Source: Melampsora larici-populina 98AG31
Lineage: Eukaryota; Basidiomycota; Pucciniomycetes; Pucciniales; Melampsoraceae
Assembly: GCF_000204055.1 (NCBI RefSeq)
Contig: NW_006768786.1
Coordinates: 538,216 to 602,215, forward strand
Direction: 5' to 3'
Length of the DNA: 64,000 nucleotides
Of this stretch, positions 36,901 through 46,868 are shown piece after piece (position 1 is the first letter of the stretch; the number at the start of each line of letters is the position of its first letter). The notes under the pieces were generated by a model. It was not told the DNA's origin and ran no database searches. It saw only the letters and a list, made by a program, of their open reading frames with translations. The position numbers and the translations under genes are program-made.

Positions 36901-38613
36901 CCACAGGCATCAGTAGCGCCTGTTCGCAAATCCACTCGATCACGGGCCGCACCTCAGCGTTATGGCTTTCCTTCAACATCAGTCGCCACCACTTCGTCTT
37001 TTGGACCGATGATCATCACCGGAAAGAAAACAATCATACCGGACAGGTGGGGATTTTCGGCCACGACTGGAACGGACCCGGATAGTCCATCTTATTATCA
37101 AGCCATGAACGGACCTGACAGACAAGCCTGGACGCATGCTATGGAACAGGAATTCAACTCATTAATGGAGCACTCGGTAGGAAAACTGGTAGATCCTCCA
37201 CCCGATGCCAATATCCTTGGGGGGATGTGGATATTCAACAAGAAACGAGATGAATACAATCGAGTCGTACGTTACAAGGCTCGGTGGGTAGTACTCGGTA
37301 ACCATCAAATCAAAGGTATCGATTACAATGACACATATGCATCCGTGGCTAAAATTGACTCACTCCGAATTCTTTTGGCCTTATCAATCTCAAGGTTCAA
37401 AGGTAACAGACGCTCACGTCGTATGAAAATTAGACAATTTGATGTCGTAACCGCCTTCTTAAATGGAGATATGAAGGATTTGGTTTATGCACGTCAGGTT
37501 CTCGGTTTTGAGCACCCAACGCAACGTCACCGAGTTTGGCTCCTCATCAAATCCCTATACGGTACAAAACAGGCGGCGAGGAGATGGCAACAACACTTTG
37601 GAGCCACGACAGCTGGTTTTGAAATCTTCCCTATCTCGTCAGACTCGCCGGTGTATGTTTTAAAGTGTGATTTAGGACTGCTCATCTTGCATCTTCACGG
37701 GGACGATTCGCTGGTTTTCTGTGACAGTGATGAACTGTTTTTCAAATTTCAAACTTTCATCAACTCCAAATACGAACTAAAATGGACGGAGAACCCTACA
37801 CTTTACCTTGGTATCAAACTTGACATCGCCGAGGATGGATCTCGAGTTAGTATTTCACAATCTCATTACATCGAATCCTGCCTTGAACGTTTCACCATGG
37901 TAAACTGCAAAGCTGCAAGAGCTCCGCTTCCTCAACGAACATCTTTAAGCCCTGGAACCGTAGAGGAAATTGAAGAAGCTAAAGACATACCCTATCAAGA
38001 ACTTGTCGGGTGCCTCCAGTGGATCGCTTCTTGTACTCGTCCGGACATATCGTATGCTGTCTCTCAACTTTCCAAATACAATTCGGCATGGACAGTTTCT
38101 CATTGGACGGCAGCAAAGCATGTCTTACGTTACTTAAAGGGAACTCAAGATTTATCAATCACTTACTCTGGGGGGACTGATCAACCGGAAGCATACTCAG
38201 ACTCGGACTTCTCGCAATGCCCAATAACTAGAAAGTCAGTCACTGGTTACGTTATCAAAGTATCGAATGGAGCTGTATGTTGGAAATCTCAAAGGCAATC
38301 GGTAGTGGCCTTATCAACCTCAGAAGCAGAATACCTAGCGTCCACCGAGTGTTCAAAGCACATGGCATGGGTGCGATCGTTCTATTTCGATATCATGCAT
38401 CAAATTGAACAACCATCACCATTCTTCATTGATAACACCTCAGCTATCTTCACGGCAACGGGGGACGGTCTGAAATCAAAATCCAAGCATATAGATAGAA
38501 GGTATCATTATATACGAGACTTAATTCAAACAAATCAATTAGAAATACACACTGCGCCAAATTGCAAATTTACCGTGGAGTTTAGAAAATTGCGTAGACA
38601 TAGAAAATTATAG
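33970..38613 (+). CDS. Copia-1 Gag-Pol polyprotein, 1547 aa, altered C-terminus
   Basis: Single frame. Gag with KLTTGTFNDWKLKL (about 70); a knuckle-like CSLGHSGHNDEQC (about 288-300); protease ICDTGATSHMF (about 358); integrase zinc finger LWHKRLGHLH ... CDACALGK (about 490-530) and DDE core with HSDLLGP, SDRGGEYSS and ANSVSERF; Pro/Ser-rich linker; RT with GGMWIFNKKRD, FDVVTAFLNGD and the active-site box HGDD (about 1241) where most copia RTs have (Y/H)VDD; RNase H with YSDSDF, VVALSTSEAEY and DNTSAI. The last about 20 residues do not resemble copia C-termini, because sequence from about 38560 is foreign. Otherwise free of stops. Confidence 0.9.
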   Translation: MNPIDATDLKSELKPESTNSKRPPIDNTQPINNQNTILFPTFDQKFKMTSNISEQKEFTISSYSNVTKLTTGTFNDWKLKLTTILGGQRLSKYILKDLTAPDESDETALDDFETNSSRALAAIHATIDSENFQVIRSCSSPREAFKLLCSHHDDAGGLSTAHIFSDLISLKMSPDESLSDHLHQFRKLHNDLLSNLSSSPDNKISEPFFAIILIKSLPSDYTPLVQSLLSNFETLTLTRLYSLLKIEATRNSHTSNSDTALSAGRSRINPKPRPGQKNVRSPPQSNVKCSLGHSGHNDEQCRTRKWRAFLEQEKNSKNPSTSHAAQLSQSTPEADEDVSYWEEAFSASTSTCTTNPIICDTGATSHMFSDLSLLSDLQHIKPTRIGVASQDGAIWAKSKGTVRFGSLTLRDVLYSPQLTGNLISIGRLCDDGYRASFDKNLGIITDQDGKVVLKMRRNPQTNRLWIPELNIISTNAFFSYTDPQKLAGLWHKRLGHLHPDAVISFLRRFKSISLSRKDFLPCDACALGKLTQSPSTSSFHRSPDLLNVVHSDLLGPINPQTKTGFKYIVTFIDDHTRFCSIYLLKSKSDTFESFKQYKTLMEKKCGRKILKLKSDRGGEYSSTQFMNFLKQEGIEVERGPSERPMANSVSERFGRTLLGRLRSQLIESGLPLHLWGELAKYSSLQINCSPHAALQHRSPMEVFQSLLPSHVHPFDYDRLKPFGSLCFAVDRTQKSKVSPLARRFIFVGLEEGARAARLWDKSTGRIFVTGDVVYREEIFPGKHPTLSPNVPEELLIPNYSDTIIHRQPDVTHNSDPIPEPSQEDSSTPHSPQYPKVRIPLSGSIHDPRQSQDKSTPTVVPEPSINTTPPRRHATYRDAVVLDTPSDPSIHSSASSVNQDSLPDSNIPDREHLPKSGDSSPLSPVSPVLVSSRPEASASSPGPTPPSEIEPPAEPTPPPSPTRVPSPAPAPVPQPVPQPQASVAPVRKSTRSRAAPQRYGFPSTSVATTSSFGPMIITGKKTIIPDRWGFSATTGTDPDSPSYYQAMNGPDRQAWTHAMEQEFNSLMEHSVGKLVDPPPDANILGGMWIFNKKRDEYNRVVRYKARWVVLGNHQIKGIDYNDTYASVAKIDSLRILLALSISRFKGNRRSRRMKIRQFDVVTAFLNGDMKDLVYARQVLGFEHPTQRHRVWLLIKSLYGTKQAARRWQQHFGATTAGFEIFPISSDSPVYVLKCDLGLLILHLHGDDSLVFCDSDELFFKFQTFINSKYELKWTENPTLYLGIKLDIAEDGSRVSISQSHYIESCLERFTMVNCKAARAPLPQRTSLSPGTVEEIEEAKDIPYQELVGCLQWIASCTRPDISYAVSQLSKYNSAWTVSHWTAAKHVLRYLKGTQDLSITYSGGTDQPEAYSDSDFSQCPITRKSVTGYVIKVSNGAVCWKSQRQSVVALSTSEAEYLASTECSKHMAWVRSFYFDIMHQIEQPSPFFIDNTSAIFTATGDGLKSKSKHIDRRYHYIRDLIQTNQLEIHTAPNCKFTVEFRKLRRHRKL

Positions 38614-38630
38614 AGAAGCTGGCAAGGGTC

Positions 38631-38706
38631 AGAAAAATATGAAAAAAGAATGGGAGGGCCCTTTGATGCATTCCGATTGTCTGGCATATTTTTTCATATT
38701 TTTAAA
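38631..38706. repeat. Hairpin inside the replaced 3' segment of copia-1
   Basis: AGAAAAATATGAAAAAAG at about 38631-38648 is nearly the reverse complement of TTTTTTCATATTTTTAA at 38690-38706. The segment between about 38560 and 38712 is absent from the 5' part of the element and replaces the end of pol plus the first 45 bp of the 3' LTR. Confidence 0.6.
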
Positions 38707-38712
38707 ACCACA

Positions 38713-39265
38713 TTGAACTTGTTTGTGTTATATATTTCATATCTCATTTCACATTATTATTGCATATGTAACCGTGTTTGTAACAGTTATCTTTTTGTTT
38801 GTTATCATCATTCTTAACCTATATACCGCTTAGAATCATAATGTATAACCTCGAAGAGCAACGAATAGAGTTTCCTTCCTCATCCAAGATCTTCTTAATC
38901 ATTCTTGGGTGATAGGTGTGTACTCTATTCGTGGGATTTGAGATAGTTCATAGGTTCAGTTCTGAACTTTATCTCTCCCTGCTCTGACAGGTATGTAGCT
39001 TAAATTTGTTTTCTCATGCTTTCAACTTTTTGTTGTTTCTCATTTATATTCAGTATGATGGAATTAAATGCTGATCCAAGATCTTCTTAATCATTCTTGG
39101 GTGATAGGTGTGTACTCTATTCGTGGGATTTGAGATAGTTCATAGGTTCAGTTCTGAACTTTATCTCTCCCTGCTCTGACAGGTGTGTACTCTATTCGTG
39201 GGATTTGAGATAGTTCATAGGTTCAGTTCTGAACTTTATCTCTCCCTGCTCTGACAGTTCTAACA
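38713..39265 (+). repeat. 3' LTR of copia-1, 5'-truncated
   Basis: Matches 33305-33857 over its whole 553 bp with one visible base difference, and includes the same triple 74-bp array. The TG start is lost. Confidence 0.9.
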
Positions 39266-42155
39266 AAGAGTTCACAAAGCTAGACATGCGCAATGCGTAC
39301 GGGAACCTGAGGGTCGCTGAAGGCGATGAGGACAAATTAGCTTTCATATGTAAAGCCGGTCAATTTGCACCCCTCACGATGCCATTCGGACCAACCGGAG
39401 CACCGGGATACTTTCAGTATTTTATGCAAGATATCCTCCTGGCTCACATTGGAAAGGACGCCGCGGTTTTCTTAGACGACACCATGATCTACACTAAGAA
39501 AGGAACCTGCCACAAAAACGTTGTAAATGAAATCCTTAACATCTTCAGCAAACACCAACTATGGCTCAAACCGGAAAAGTGCGAGTTTTCCAAGTCCGAA
39601 GTCAAATACCTAGGACTTTTAATTTCTCGAAACAAGATAAGGATGGACCCCACGAAGGTCAAAGCTGTATCCGAATGGCCTGCACCAAAGAACGTATCAG
39701 AACTTCAGAGATTTATCGGATTTGCTAATTTCTACAGAAGATTCATAGGCCAATTCTCAAAGACAACACAACCACTACACAATCTCACACGCGATAAGAC
39801 ACCTTTCATCTGGGACTCTCAATGCGAAAAGGCCTTCCAGAACCTGAAAACCCTGTTCACCTCAGCGCCAATTCTGAAGATTGCAGATCCATACAAACCT
39901 TTTGTATTGGAGTGCGACTGCTCTGACTTCGCACTAGGAGCCGTACTGTCTCAACGTTGCGAGGAGGATGGTGAAATTCATCCAGTGGCCTACTTATCAC
40001 GATCACTAGTACAAGCTGAGCGCAACTACGAGATCTTCGACAAAGAGTTATTGGCGATAGTAGCTTCATTCAAAGAATGGCGTCACTACTTGGAGGGTAA
40101 TCCACACCGTCTAGAGGTTATTGTTTATACAGACCATCGAAATCTTGAAACATTCATGACCACCAAGCAATTAACTAGGCGTCAAGCACGATGGGCAGAG
40201 ACCCTAGGATGTTTCGACTTTCAAATCAAATTCCGCCCTGGTAAACAAGCCACCAAGCCAGACGCCTTATCAAGAAGACCTGATTCAGCACCAAACGAAA
40301 ACGAAAAACTATCCTTTGGACAACTGCTTAGAACAGATAACATCACGCATGACACATTCACCACCGATCTGGCTACCCTAGAGTCATTCTTCAAAGACGA
40401 ATTAATCCAACTTGAAGACGCTGACCATTGGTTTGAAGTCGACGTCTTGGGAATCTCAGACAACAATTCATCAGAACCTATCATGAACGACAGAGAGATC
40501 ATAGAGCTCATAAAAGAATCAACTACCAGAAGCCCAAGACTCAACGAAATCATAGAAGCAGTTAAGAACCCGATATCATCAAAACTACGCGAAGCATTTT
40601 CAAGATACAAGGTTGAATATGGAATGGTGTATAATGGAGACAAGATTGAAGTTGCCGATGACGACAACATCAAGTTCCAAATATTACGTAGCCGACACGA
40701 TAACCTTCTGGCCGGACATCCAGGCAGATCAAAGACGCTAGGATTGGTACGTAGGTGCTTCCACTGGCCTTCTCTGAAAGCTTACGTCAACCGCTACGTT
40801 GACGGATGCGACTCCTGTCTGAGAACCAAAACAACAACAAAGAAACCGTTTGGGACGCTGGAACCCTTACCAATACCAGCCGGCCCTTGGACAGATATAA
40901 GTTACGATCTGATCACGGGATTACCCACGTCAAACGGTAACGACAGCATTTTAACAGTAGTTGACAGACTGACAAAAATGAGTCACTTTATACCATGTAG
41001 AGAGACCATGTCAGCAGAAGACCTAGCAGACCTAATGATCAAGTTCGTATGGAAGCTACACGGCACCCCGAAGACAATCACTTCAGACCGAGGTAGTATC
41101 TTTATCTCACAACTGACGCAAGAACTAGATTCTCGACTAGGTATTAGACTCCAACCGTCGACATCCTACCATCCACGCACAGACGGACAAACCGAAATCG
41201 TGAATAAAGTCATTGAGCAATATCTACAACATTTTGTCACTTACCGACAGGACAACTGGGACGGACTACTACCAATCGCCGAATTTTCATACAACAACAA
41301 GGACCACACATCAACAGGAATCTCACCCTTCAAACACAGGAAACAAGAGACAATTTTCCCACGGGAAGACCAATTACACATAATGTAGTTTCTGAGCCAT
41401 AATGTACAAATAACACAGATATAACACCAAAATAATACATTTTGGCTCATTACCTGAGTCCAATACAATTAGTTTTCCCGCGGGAAAATTGTCCCTTGTT
41501 TCCTGTGAAAGCAAACTACGGATTCGAGCCTAGCTTCAACGGTGTACCGTCGACAGAACAGTGCCTACCTGCGGTGGAAGAGAGATTGAATATCATCACC
41601 AAAGTTCAAGAAGAGCTGACTGAGTGTTTACTGATTGCACAGGAGGACATGAAGAAACAGTTCGATAAAGGAGTAAGACCCACACCCGAATGGCAAGTTG
41701 GAGACCAAGTCTGGCTCAGTAGCAAGAATATCTCAACCACACGACCGAGCCCCAAACTGGATCACAAATGGCTGGGTCCATTTAATATTTCAAACAGAGT
41801 GTCACGATCAGCTTACAAATTGAATTTACCACTCTCTATGAAGGGAGTACACCCAGTATTTCACGTATCACTACTCAGAAAACACGAACAGGACAGCATC
41901 GACAAACGAAAACAGCAAGAACCTCCCTCAATCAGAATTCAAGAGAATGAAGAATGGGAAGTTTCAGAAATACTAGACAGCCGCAAGAGATACAATAGGG
42001 TCGAATATTTAGTAGCGTGGAAAGGTTTCACGGCGGAACATAATTCATGGGAACCAAGCAGCAATTTAGAGAACAGCAAGCAATTGGTTGATGAGTTTAA
42101 CAAGAAATTTCCAAACGCGGCCAGTAGACATAGGAGGACACAGAGAAAGAAGTGA
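39266..42155 (+). pseudogene. Chromovirus Pol, C-terminal part (RT, RNase H, integrase, chromodomain), cut by a MITE
   Basis: The frame resumes after the copia insertion with EFTKLDMRNAYGNLR and reaches the RT active site AVFLDDTMIY, then RNase H (LECDCSDFALGAVLSQ, ELLAIVASFKEWRHYLEG, VYTDHRNL), integrase HHCC (HDNLLAGHPGRSKT ... CDSCLRTK) and the DDE core (DLITGLPTS, ITSDRGSIF, HPRTDGQTE). At 41335 a 173-bp MITE breaks it. The rest (41508-42155) has the GPY/F-like WLGPF and a C-terminal chromodomain (EWEVSEILDSRKR ... EYLVAWKGF ... NSWEP), the mark of chromoviruses, which steers integration to heterochromatin. MITE plus duplication is 176 bp, so the frame shifts. Confidence 0.9.
41335..41507. 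mobile_element. MITE, 173 bp, in chromovirus integrase
   Basis: Ends CACAGGAAACAAGAGACAAT and, inverted, CACAGGAAACAAGGGACAAT; the inverted repeats extend about 33 bp with three mismatches. Flanked by the 3-bp direct repeat AAA (41332-41334, 41508-41510), which fits PIF/Harbinger-type insertion. Removing element plus one AAA restores the integrase reading. Confidence 0.85.
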
Positions 42156-42248
42156 GAGGGTAAGCTTTTTCCCACTGGGTTTTTTAACGCTACCCGGAGA
42201 GGAACGCAGAACTTTCAAGAGGGAGTTTGGGCGTAAAAAGGGGGATAC

Positions 42249-42442
42249 TGTTATGATCTCATCTATGTAACAGTTGGTGAAAGGCTCAACACAACATGTC
42301 ACAGATTAGAGACCACTTTGTATTTCTCTACGTTGTACACACCTCTCTTTTCTCTTCATCCGACAATCTGCATACTAATACGAGAACCTGGTGACAGAAC
42401 CTGATAACCCTCGTCCCACGAACCCCAACACCAGTCCTAACA
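42249..42442 (+). repeat. 3' LTR of the chromovirus
   Basis: 194 bp; differs from the 5' LTR by one base (CCCACGAACC versus CCCACAAACC). Preceded by the polypurine tract at about 42234-42245. Confidence 0.93.
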
Positions 42443-42447
42443 ATTGG

Positions 42448-44200
42448 GAAATCCAAGGTGTTCACGGATCTGGAACCTTGGACAAGAGCTTTCCAAGGTT
42501 TTGGTCTGAGGTAATATTTGGCGCATAATGATACCTTGGACAGAAACCTTGGATAAGATCCGTCCAAGGATTTGAATTTAAAAATACCTCAGATCTCCCT
42601 ATCTGAGGCATCTATGATGGCAGTGCATTATATGATGTGTCTTCTTTTTGTATCTTTACTCTCAATTGGTTTATTTTCAATTCTTATGTTGATGGAGCAA
42701 CGGCCCTTTGTGTTGCGGGAAACACAACGGGTTCTGCAATTCCCCATTGTGTTGTGGGATTTTGGGTTCAAAATGAATCTGCTGTGTTGCGCGCAACAGC
42801 CGGTTGCTCACAACACAACACAACAGCCAAACATTGTCTTCTACTAGTTGTAATGTATGCAGACCTTACTCAAACTAACCTAAAAATCACCACAACAAAT
42901 AAGATATAATGAAAGCAATAAACAACTAAGAAACCAATAAGTAATGTTAGAAGATAAAAACGTACCTAAAGGTTTGCAGGGAAAGTATAAAGGTTAGAAA
43001 ACAAGAGGGTAAGTTCTAAGACTTGTGACTGATCTGAGGGATTTCAAATGTGTAAAACACTATTAGTATCATAACCTTTGATGAAACTTGTAGAAAAACC
43101 ACTTACTCTCTTTCCAACAGATTAGGGAAGAGAGTACAAGGGAGGGGGACAATAGGCTATACGTAAAGATTCTCAATCAGGAAAAACAAGTTGGGGATGA
43201 TTATTGTTAACATTGAATGGGTTTGATAAACCCCAAAGCCATGATGAGACTGAGTCAGAAAAGATACAACAAAATTACCATAACAATTTGAAATCCTAGG
43301 ACCTAACTCATTACCATAAGTGCTAGCATGTATCCAGCAATGATTGTATTTCAACAGAAGTTTGGGCCAGGGGGTAGTGATTAACCAACTGATTTGACCT
43401 GGTTGTGAATAGCAAAGACAGCTACAGAATGGCCTACCATGGCAGCAGCTAATTTCCAGTGGAGCCAAAATATAATGCTGTCTTGGGTATCAAAAGGGAA
43501 TATGTCTTTCACATAAATCAAGTTGTAGCAGCACACCACGGTATTGAGGGCTGAGGACTGAAAATTACACACACACATGTCATGCTGTGTGTTGGCATAG
43601 CAAGTTTACCTTGGTTGAGAAATGGAGGGCATGTAAAGATATAACATAGTGACCAGGCAACTGGGGAAAACACAGCATCAATAGGGACAATGACATGACA
43701 ATGAGCTGAGGCAAGGTGTTCAGACATATCAACAGTCCTCCTGGGGGTGGCAACAAAGGGTAATGGCATTGAACAGATCAGATTCTGCCGTCATAACAAA
43801 GGGTACATAATGCCCTAGTAGCAACAGCCATGACATTAATCTATGACAGCAACTTTTTTTGTATCCAGGAATCTTCCTTTTGTATGTTTGATGACTAATT
43901 TGCCTTGAAATGAAGGCCATATAGTCAGGGCAAGGTGTTTGGTTGACTTTTGGATGAATATATTTTCCTTTTTTTAAACATTTCCTCTTTTGTTCATAAA
44001 CTTTCATCTGCCATCCTTGGTGGATTCATTAATATTGGGTGAATAAAAGTAAATACCATGAATAGGTAGCTGATAGTTTGAGGTATAATTAGAAGAATGA
44101 GTTTGTGATTGAAGAGCATTCTTGACTGAGTGCCCATTGTGAAATTTTTTTTGTGGTCTTTAGTCCATTTATCCTGGAGAATGTCATACCCAAACCATCA
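42448..44200. other. Unassigned DNA right of the chromovirus
   Basis: Contains several CCAAGG/CCTTGG inverted copies at 42452-42565, a short hairpin ACCTCAGAT/ATCTGAGG at about 42587-42606 and an AACACAAC-rich patch at 42690-42835. The rest shows no gene. Confidence 0.4.
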
Positions 44201-44485
44201 AACCCAAAGGGATTGAACAGGTTTCTAGTGAAAATCTTATGATTAGAATCTCATTGACCTTTGATCCCAATTCTTTCCTGGAGGTCTCTGAACCCATATG
44301 GGATTCAACACAGTTAATTTAACACTGGTTTGAAGCGTGTTGCATCAACCTTTGAGTCCAAATTTGTTATTGGAGGTCCCTGAACCCTTATGGCATTGAG
44401 CATGTTTGTTAGGAAGGTAAGCTGTCTCATCAACCAGTGGATCCAAGTTTCTTATTGGAGGTCTCTTAACCCCTTTGGGATTACA
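44200..44485. repeat. Imperfect tandem repeat, about 85-95 bp period
   Basis: The block GGAGGTCTCTGAACCCATAT, followed by GGGATT, recurs at about 44278, 44372 and 44457, with a partial unit at about 44203 (AAACCCAAAGGGATT). It lies at the 3' side of the LINE remnant and may be its tail region. Confidence 0.55.
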
Positions 44486-44530
44486 CAAGCTTTGAGTGAG
44501 GGTTTGAGGAGTTGGTAAGGTAATATACTG

Positions 44531-45019
44531 TTACATCAAGCCAACACCACCCTTCCTTTGCGGCCACCTTCTTTTGTTTGTCTTGTAAGTATGAGTGAAA
44601 ACAAAAAATTGTTTTGTAAAAAGGATAAAGTCTGCTAGGAATGTAATTCTTTTTGGTGAGTCTAACAATTTTGTGACATTTACCGGATACAAAGCAGACT
44701 CCGGGCACGTGCCCGGCTTTGTGCCGAGAATTATTTTGGCAGTAAATTTCGATTTTCTGGGCAAAAGTCCGGGCCCAGAATTCAAATTTACTGCCAAAAA
44801 CATCTGGGCACAAAGCCAGGCACGTGCCCAGATTCTACTTTGTATCCCGTAATTATTCCAGTTTGTTATAATGCCTTGTTCTTTGAGTCTTCTCCTAAGT
44901 TTCTTTCTTCCTTTTGAATATTGTCTGCAATGTAGAAGGTAATTGTGAGTGTTTTCTTTAATCTTGCACACATCACAAAGTGGAGATGTGGTTAGTTTTC
45001 TCTCAACACAGGGGGCCAA
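44531..45019 (-). pseudogene. Non-LTR retrotransposon (LINE) C-terminal remnant, split by a MITE
   Basis: The minus strand reads LCDVCKIKENTHNYLLHCRQY, a CX2C...H...C arrangement followed by KLRRRLKEQG, as at the C-terminus of fungal LINE reverse transcriptases. Beyond the MITE (44683-44849) it continues with LLDSPKRITFLADFILFTK, again LINE-like. Upstream reverse-transcriptase domains are not recognised, so only the tail remains. Confidence 0.55.
44683..44849. mobile_element. Near-palindromic MITE, 167 bp, TA-flanked
   Basis: Ends CCGGATACAAAGCAGACTCC and, inverted, CGGGATACAAAGTAGAATCT. The two halves pair over about 65-70 bp each, with GGGCACGTGCC in both arms, so almost the whole element folds back. 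Flanked by TA (44681-44682, 44850-44851). It interrupts the LINE remnant. Confidence 0.85.
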
Positions 45020-45109
45020 AGTTGATGCTCACATACAGGTGAGCATTGTACACTTTCCTGAATTCTCTATCATGCTGGCATCTAAGCATGACACATCTTT
45101 CATGGATCT

Positions 45110-45666
45110 TTGTTCACCAATGAAATCAATTCTCATCTCAAAGCACTACTCCAAGCAACCCAAAAATTAGCGGCAAAGTTCAATGAACTTGGCAAACAGA
45201 GGCCACCAGTTTTCAGATCTCATCAAATTAAGACAAGCACTTCTCTACTTGCGGTAGATTTTACCGCATCTTGGGGAACTGCCTATCTAGGCAAGCTGAA
45301 ATTGGAAAATCCAACAAAACAGGTCCCTCATTGGCAGGATTTGGACTGGGCGCCTGATGGCTCAGATGTTGTCATCAATCTTCATGAGGCAAAGATGTTA
45401 TAAGCTCTATGTATCACATGTGACACTTATACGCACCACATGTCACAGACAGAGAGAGTGTTCTCTGAATGTGCACGTACCTTGTAGACCTCTCCTCAGA
45501 CTGCAATCCATATAGAGATACGCCGATACCTTCCTGGCCTCCGTCCCATAGCGTGAGCCTACAACAAAAGACAGCTTTACCAGGAGAGGTTAAACAAGTT
45601 CACCTAGAAAAGCAAGACTCTTTACTGGACCCGGTCACCATTCTGGAAGCATTATATGATTTTTGA
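45110..45666 (+). pseudogene. Tyrosine-recombinase-like fragment, split by a solo LTR
   Basis: Before the LTR the frame reads QATQKLAAKFNELG ... LLAVDFTASWGTAYLGKL ... DGSDVVINLHEAK; after it, KTALPGEVKQVHLEKQDSLL then DPVTILEAL. The pattern (an expected LLRxGEL-like block, then WxDV.....V.I...KT........PxxxL) recalls tyrosine recombinases of Crypton or DIRS-type elements. The catalytic R/H/Y residues are not clearly kept and stops follow, so it is dead and the class is uncertain. Confidence 0.4.
45396..45566. mobile_element. Solo LTR, 171 bp
   Basis: TGTTATAAGC...CCTACAACA, flanked by the 5-bp duplication AAAGA (45391-45395, 45567-45571). Removing LTR and one duplication rejoins the flanking reading frame. 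Its start resembles the chromovirus LTR start (TGTTATGATC) but it is a different family. Confidence 0.85.
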
Positions 45667-45719
45667 CCCAGATAACCAATTGATTTTGTATTTAGCTTAT
45701 CTATTAATGAGAAGAAAGT

Positions 45720-46860
45720 GCGGCTAGGAAAACAGAGTACAATTAAATGGTTTAGGAAAATCTGGAATGTTGATCAACCAAGTCAAAGCAACTCCTCCAT
45801 GGGCACTCTTTCCAGATAGAAGGTGCTTTCCTAAGATGGAATTCAGGCGCATCTACAGCAGAAGTCAAAAACTGTGGGAGATGATCATTAGATGTGTATT
45901 GTATATATCTAAGAAAGTTCTCCTCAAAAGATCTCAGAAAAACAAAGTCTATTTTATGCAGCCTCTGTGTGTAAACAAAATTCATGTTTTCCTGAATTAT
46001 TTTCTGTCCATCAAGTGTTGTCCACTCCCATCTTTCTCTCAAGTTTTGGGGTGCTTCCTTCCTGTGTTTATATTTGTCTGGATGTTCTTTAAATTCAACA
46101 AGATTGAGCCAGTTATTAATATTGTCTTACTTAGTCAAGACAACAAAGATGGAGTGTTCTTTTTGTTGTGGGTCAAATATGAGAGATAGTGAAAGCTTAC
46201 ACAGATTTACTAGCAAACGCTTGAGATGTGGGGATTCCCGGCTCACAGCCCTCCCCCCTACAAGGAAATGGGGAGAAATTCCCACCTTCTTGATACTCAT
46301 TGTTCTCACCCCTTGAGATTGGCAGTTTGGACAATGATTCATTAGCTCCTCACCCATCCTGTGGCTCAAGGGGCCAACTCCACACCACCATGTTTAGTTT
46401 GTTAGTTTGTATTAGTTGTTTAGTACAACTCTTAACCTATTTTGAAGTGGTTACAATGAATACTAGAATTTGTGTTTCTCAATCAGAAGAAACATCACAT
46501 GTATTATCCACCACTAAGTACATAGAAGATGGGACATAAACCCATCTTCTCATCCCATAAGGAAAGCCTAATCTCTGTCATACTAGGAATGGACTGCACA
46601 TACATCTACCAATAACTAATAAACCATGTTGGGCTATGGTGAAGTCCTGTATGCAGTGCTAGGTGTTAGATACGGTATGCACAACACTCTTTCACCCAGA
46701 CTGTCATCATATCCTCCCAATTGACTCATCAACATCAACTTCATTCTCTCAATAAATCAAGGATCACCTACTGAATGAGCCAATTCAGAGACTACATGAT
46801 TCTTGACTTATTCACATTTCTTCATTGATCCGGAGGCACCGAAATACACTGCATCTATCT
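45720..46860. other. Unassigned, coding-like minus-strand remnant
   Basis: A minus-strand frame at 45752-46042 (RERWEWTTLDGQKIIQENMN ...) and its extension to about 46180 look like old protein-coding DNA, but no family is recognised. The rest shows nothing. Confidence 0.35.
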
Positions 46861-46868
46861 ACTAACTA

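Larger units (their letters stand above)
33260..39265 (+). mobile_element. Ty1/copia retrotransposon nested in the chromovirus RT
   Basis: 6006 bp, TGTTA...TAACA ends, flanked by the 5-bp duplication AAGAG (33255-33259, 39266-39270). The 5' LTR is 33260-33857 (598 bp). The 3' LTR copy aligns only over its last 553 bp (38713-39265), with one difference by eye (33617 region, GTG versus TTT G). The first 45 bp of the 3' LTR and the end of the coding region are replaced by about 110-150 bp of unrelated sequence with a hairpin. One long gag-pol frame lies between. Confidence 0.95.
30210..42442 (+). mobile_element. Ty3/gypsy chromovirus, interrupted by a copia element and a MITE
   Basis: Two 194-bp LTRs (30210-30403, 42249-42442), each TGTTATGATC...CCTAACA, differ at one base by eye. 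They are flanked by the 5-bp target duplication ATTGG (30205-30209, 42443-42447). Order gag, protease, reverse transcriptase, RNase H, integrase, chromodomain is that of chromoviruses. The purine run AAAAAGGGGGA just before the 3' LTR is the polypurine tract. A copia element sits in the RT (33260-39265) and a 173-bp MITE in the integrase (41335-41507). Without them the element would be about 6.05 kb. It cannot make an intact Pol in its present state. Confidence 0.95.

Noticed and set aside
42452..42565. CCAAGG/CCTTGG cluster as a MITE
   Set aside because: Inverted match between the two sides is short and interrupted; no target duplication.
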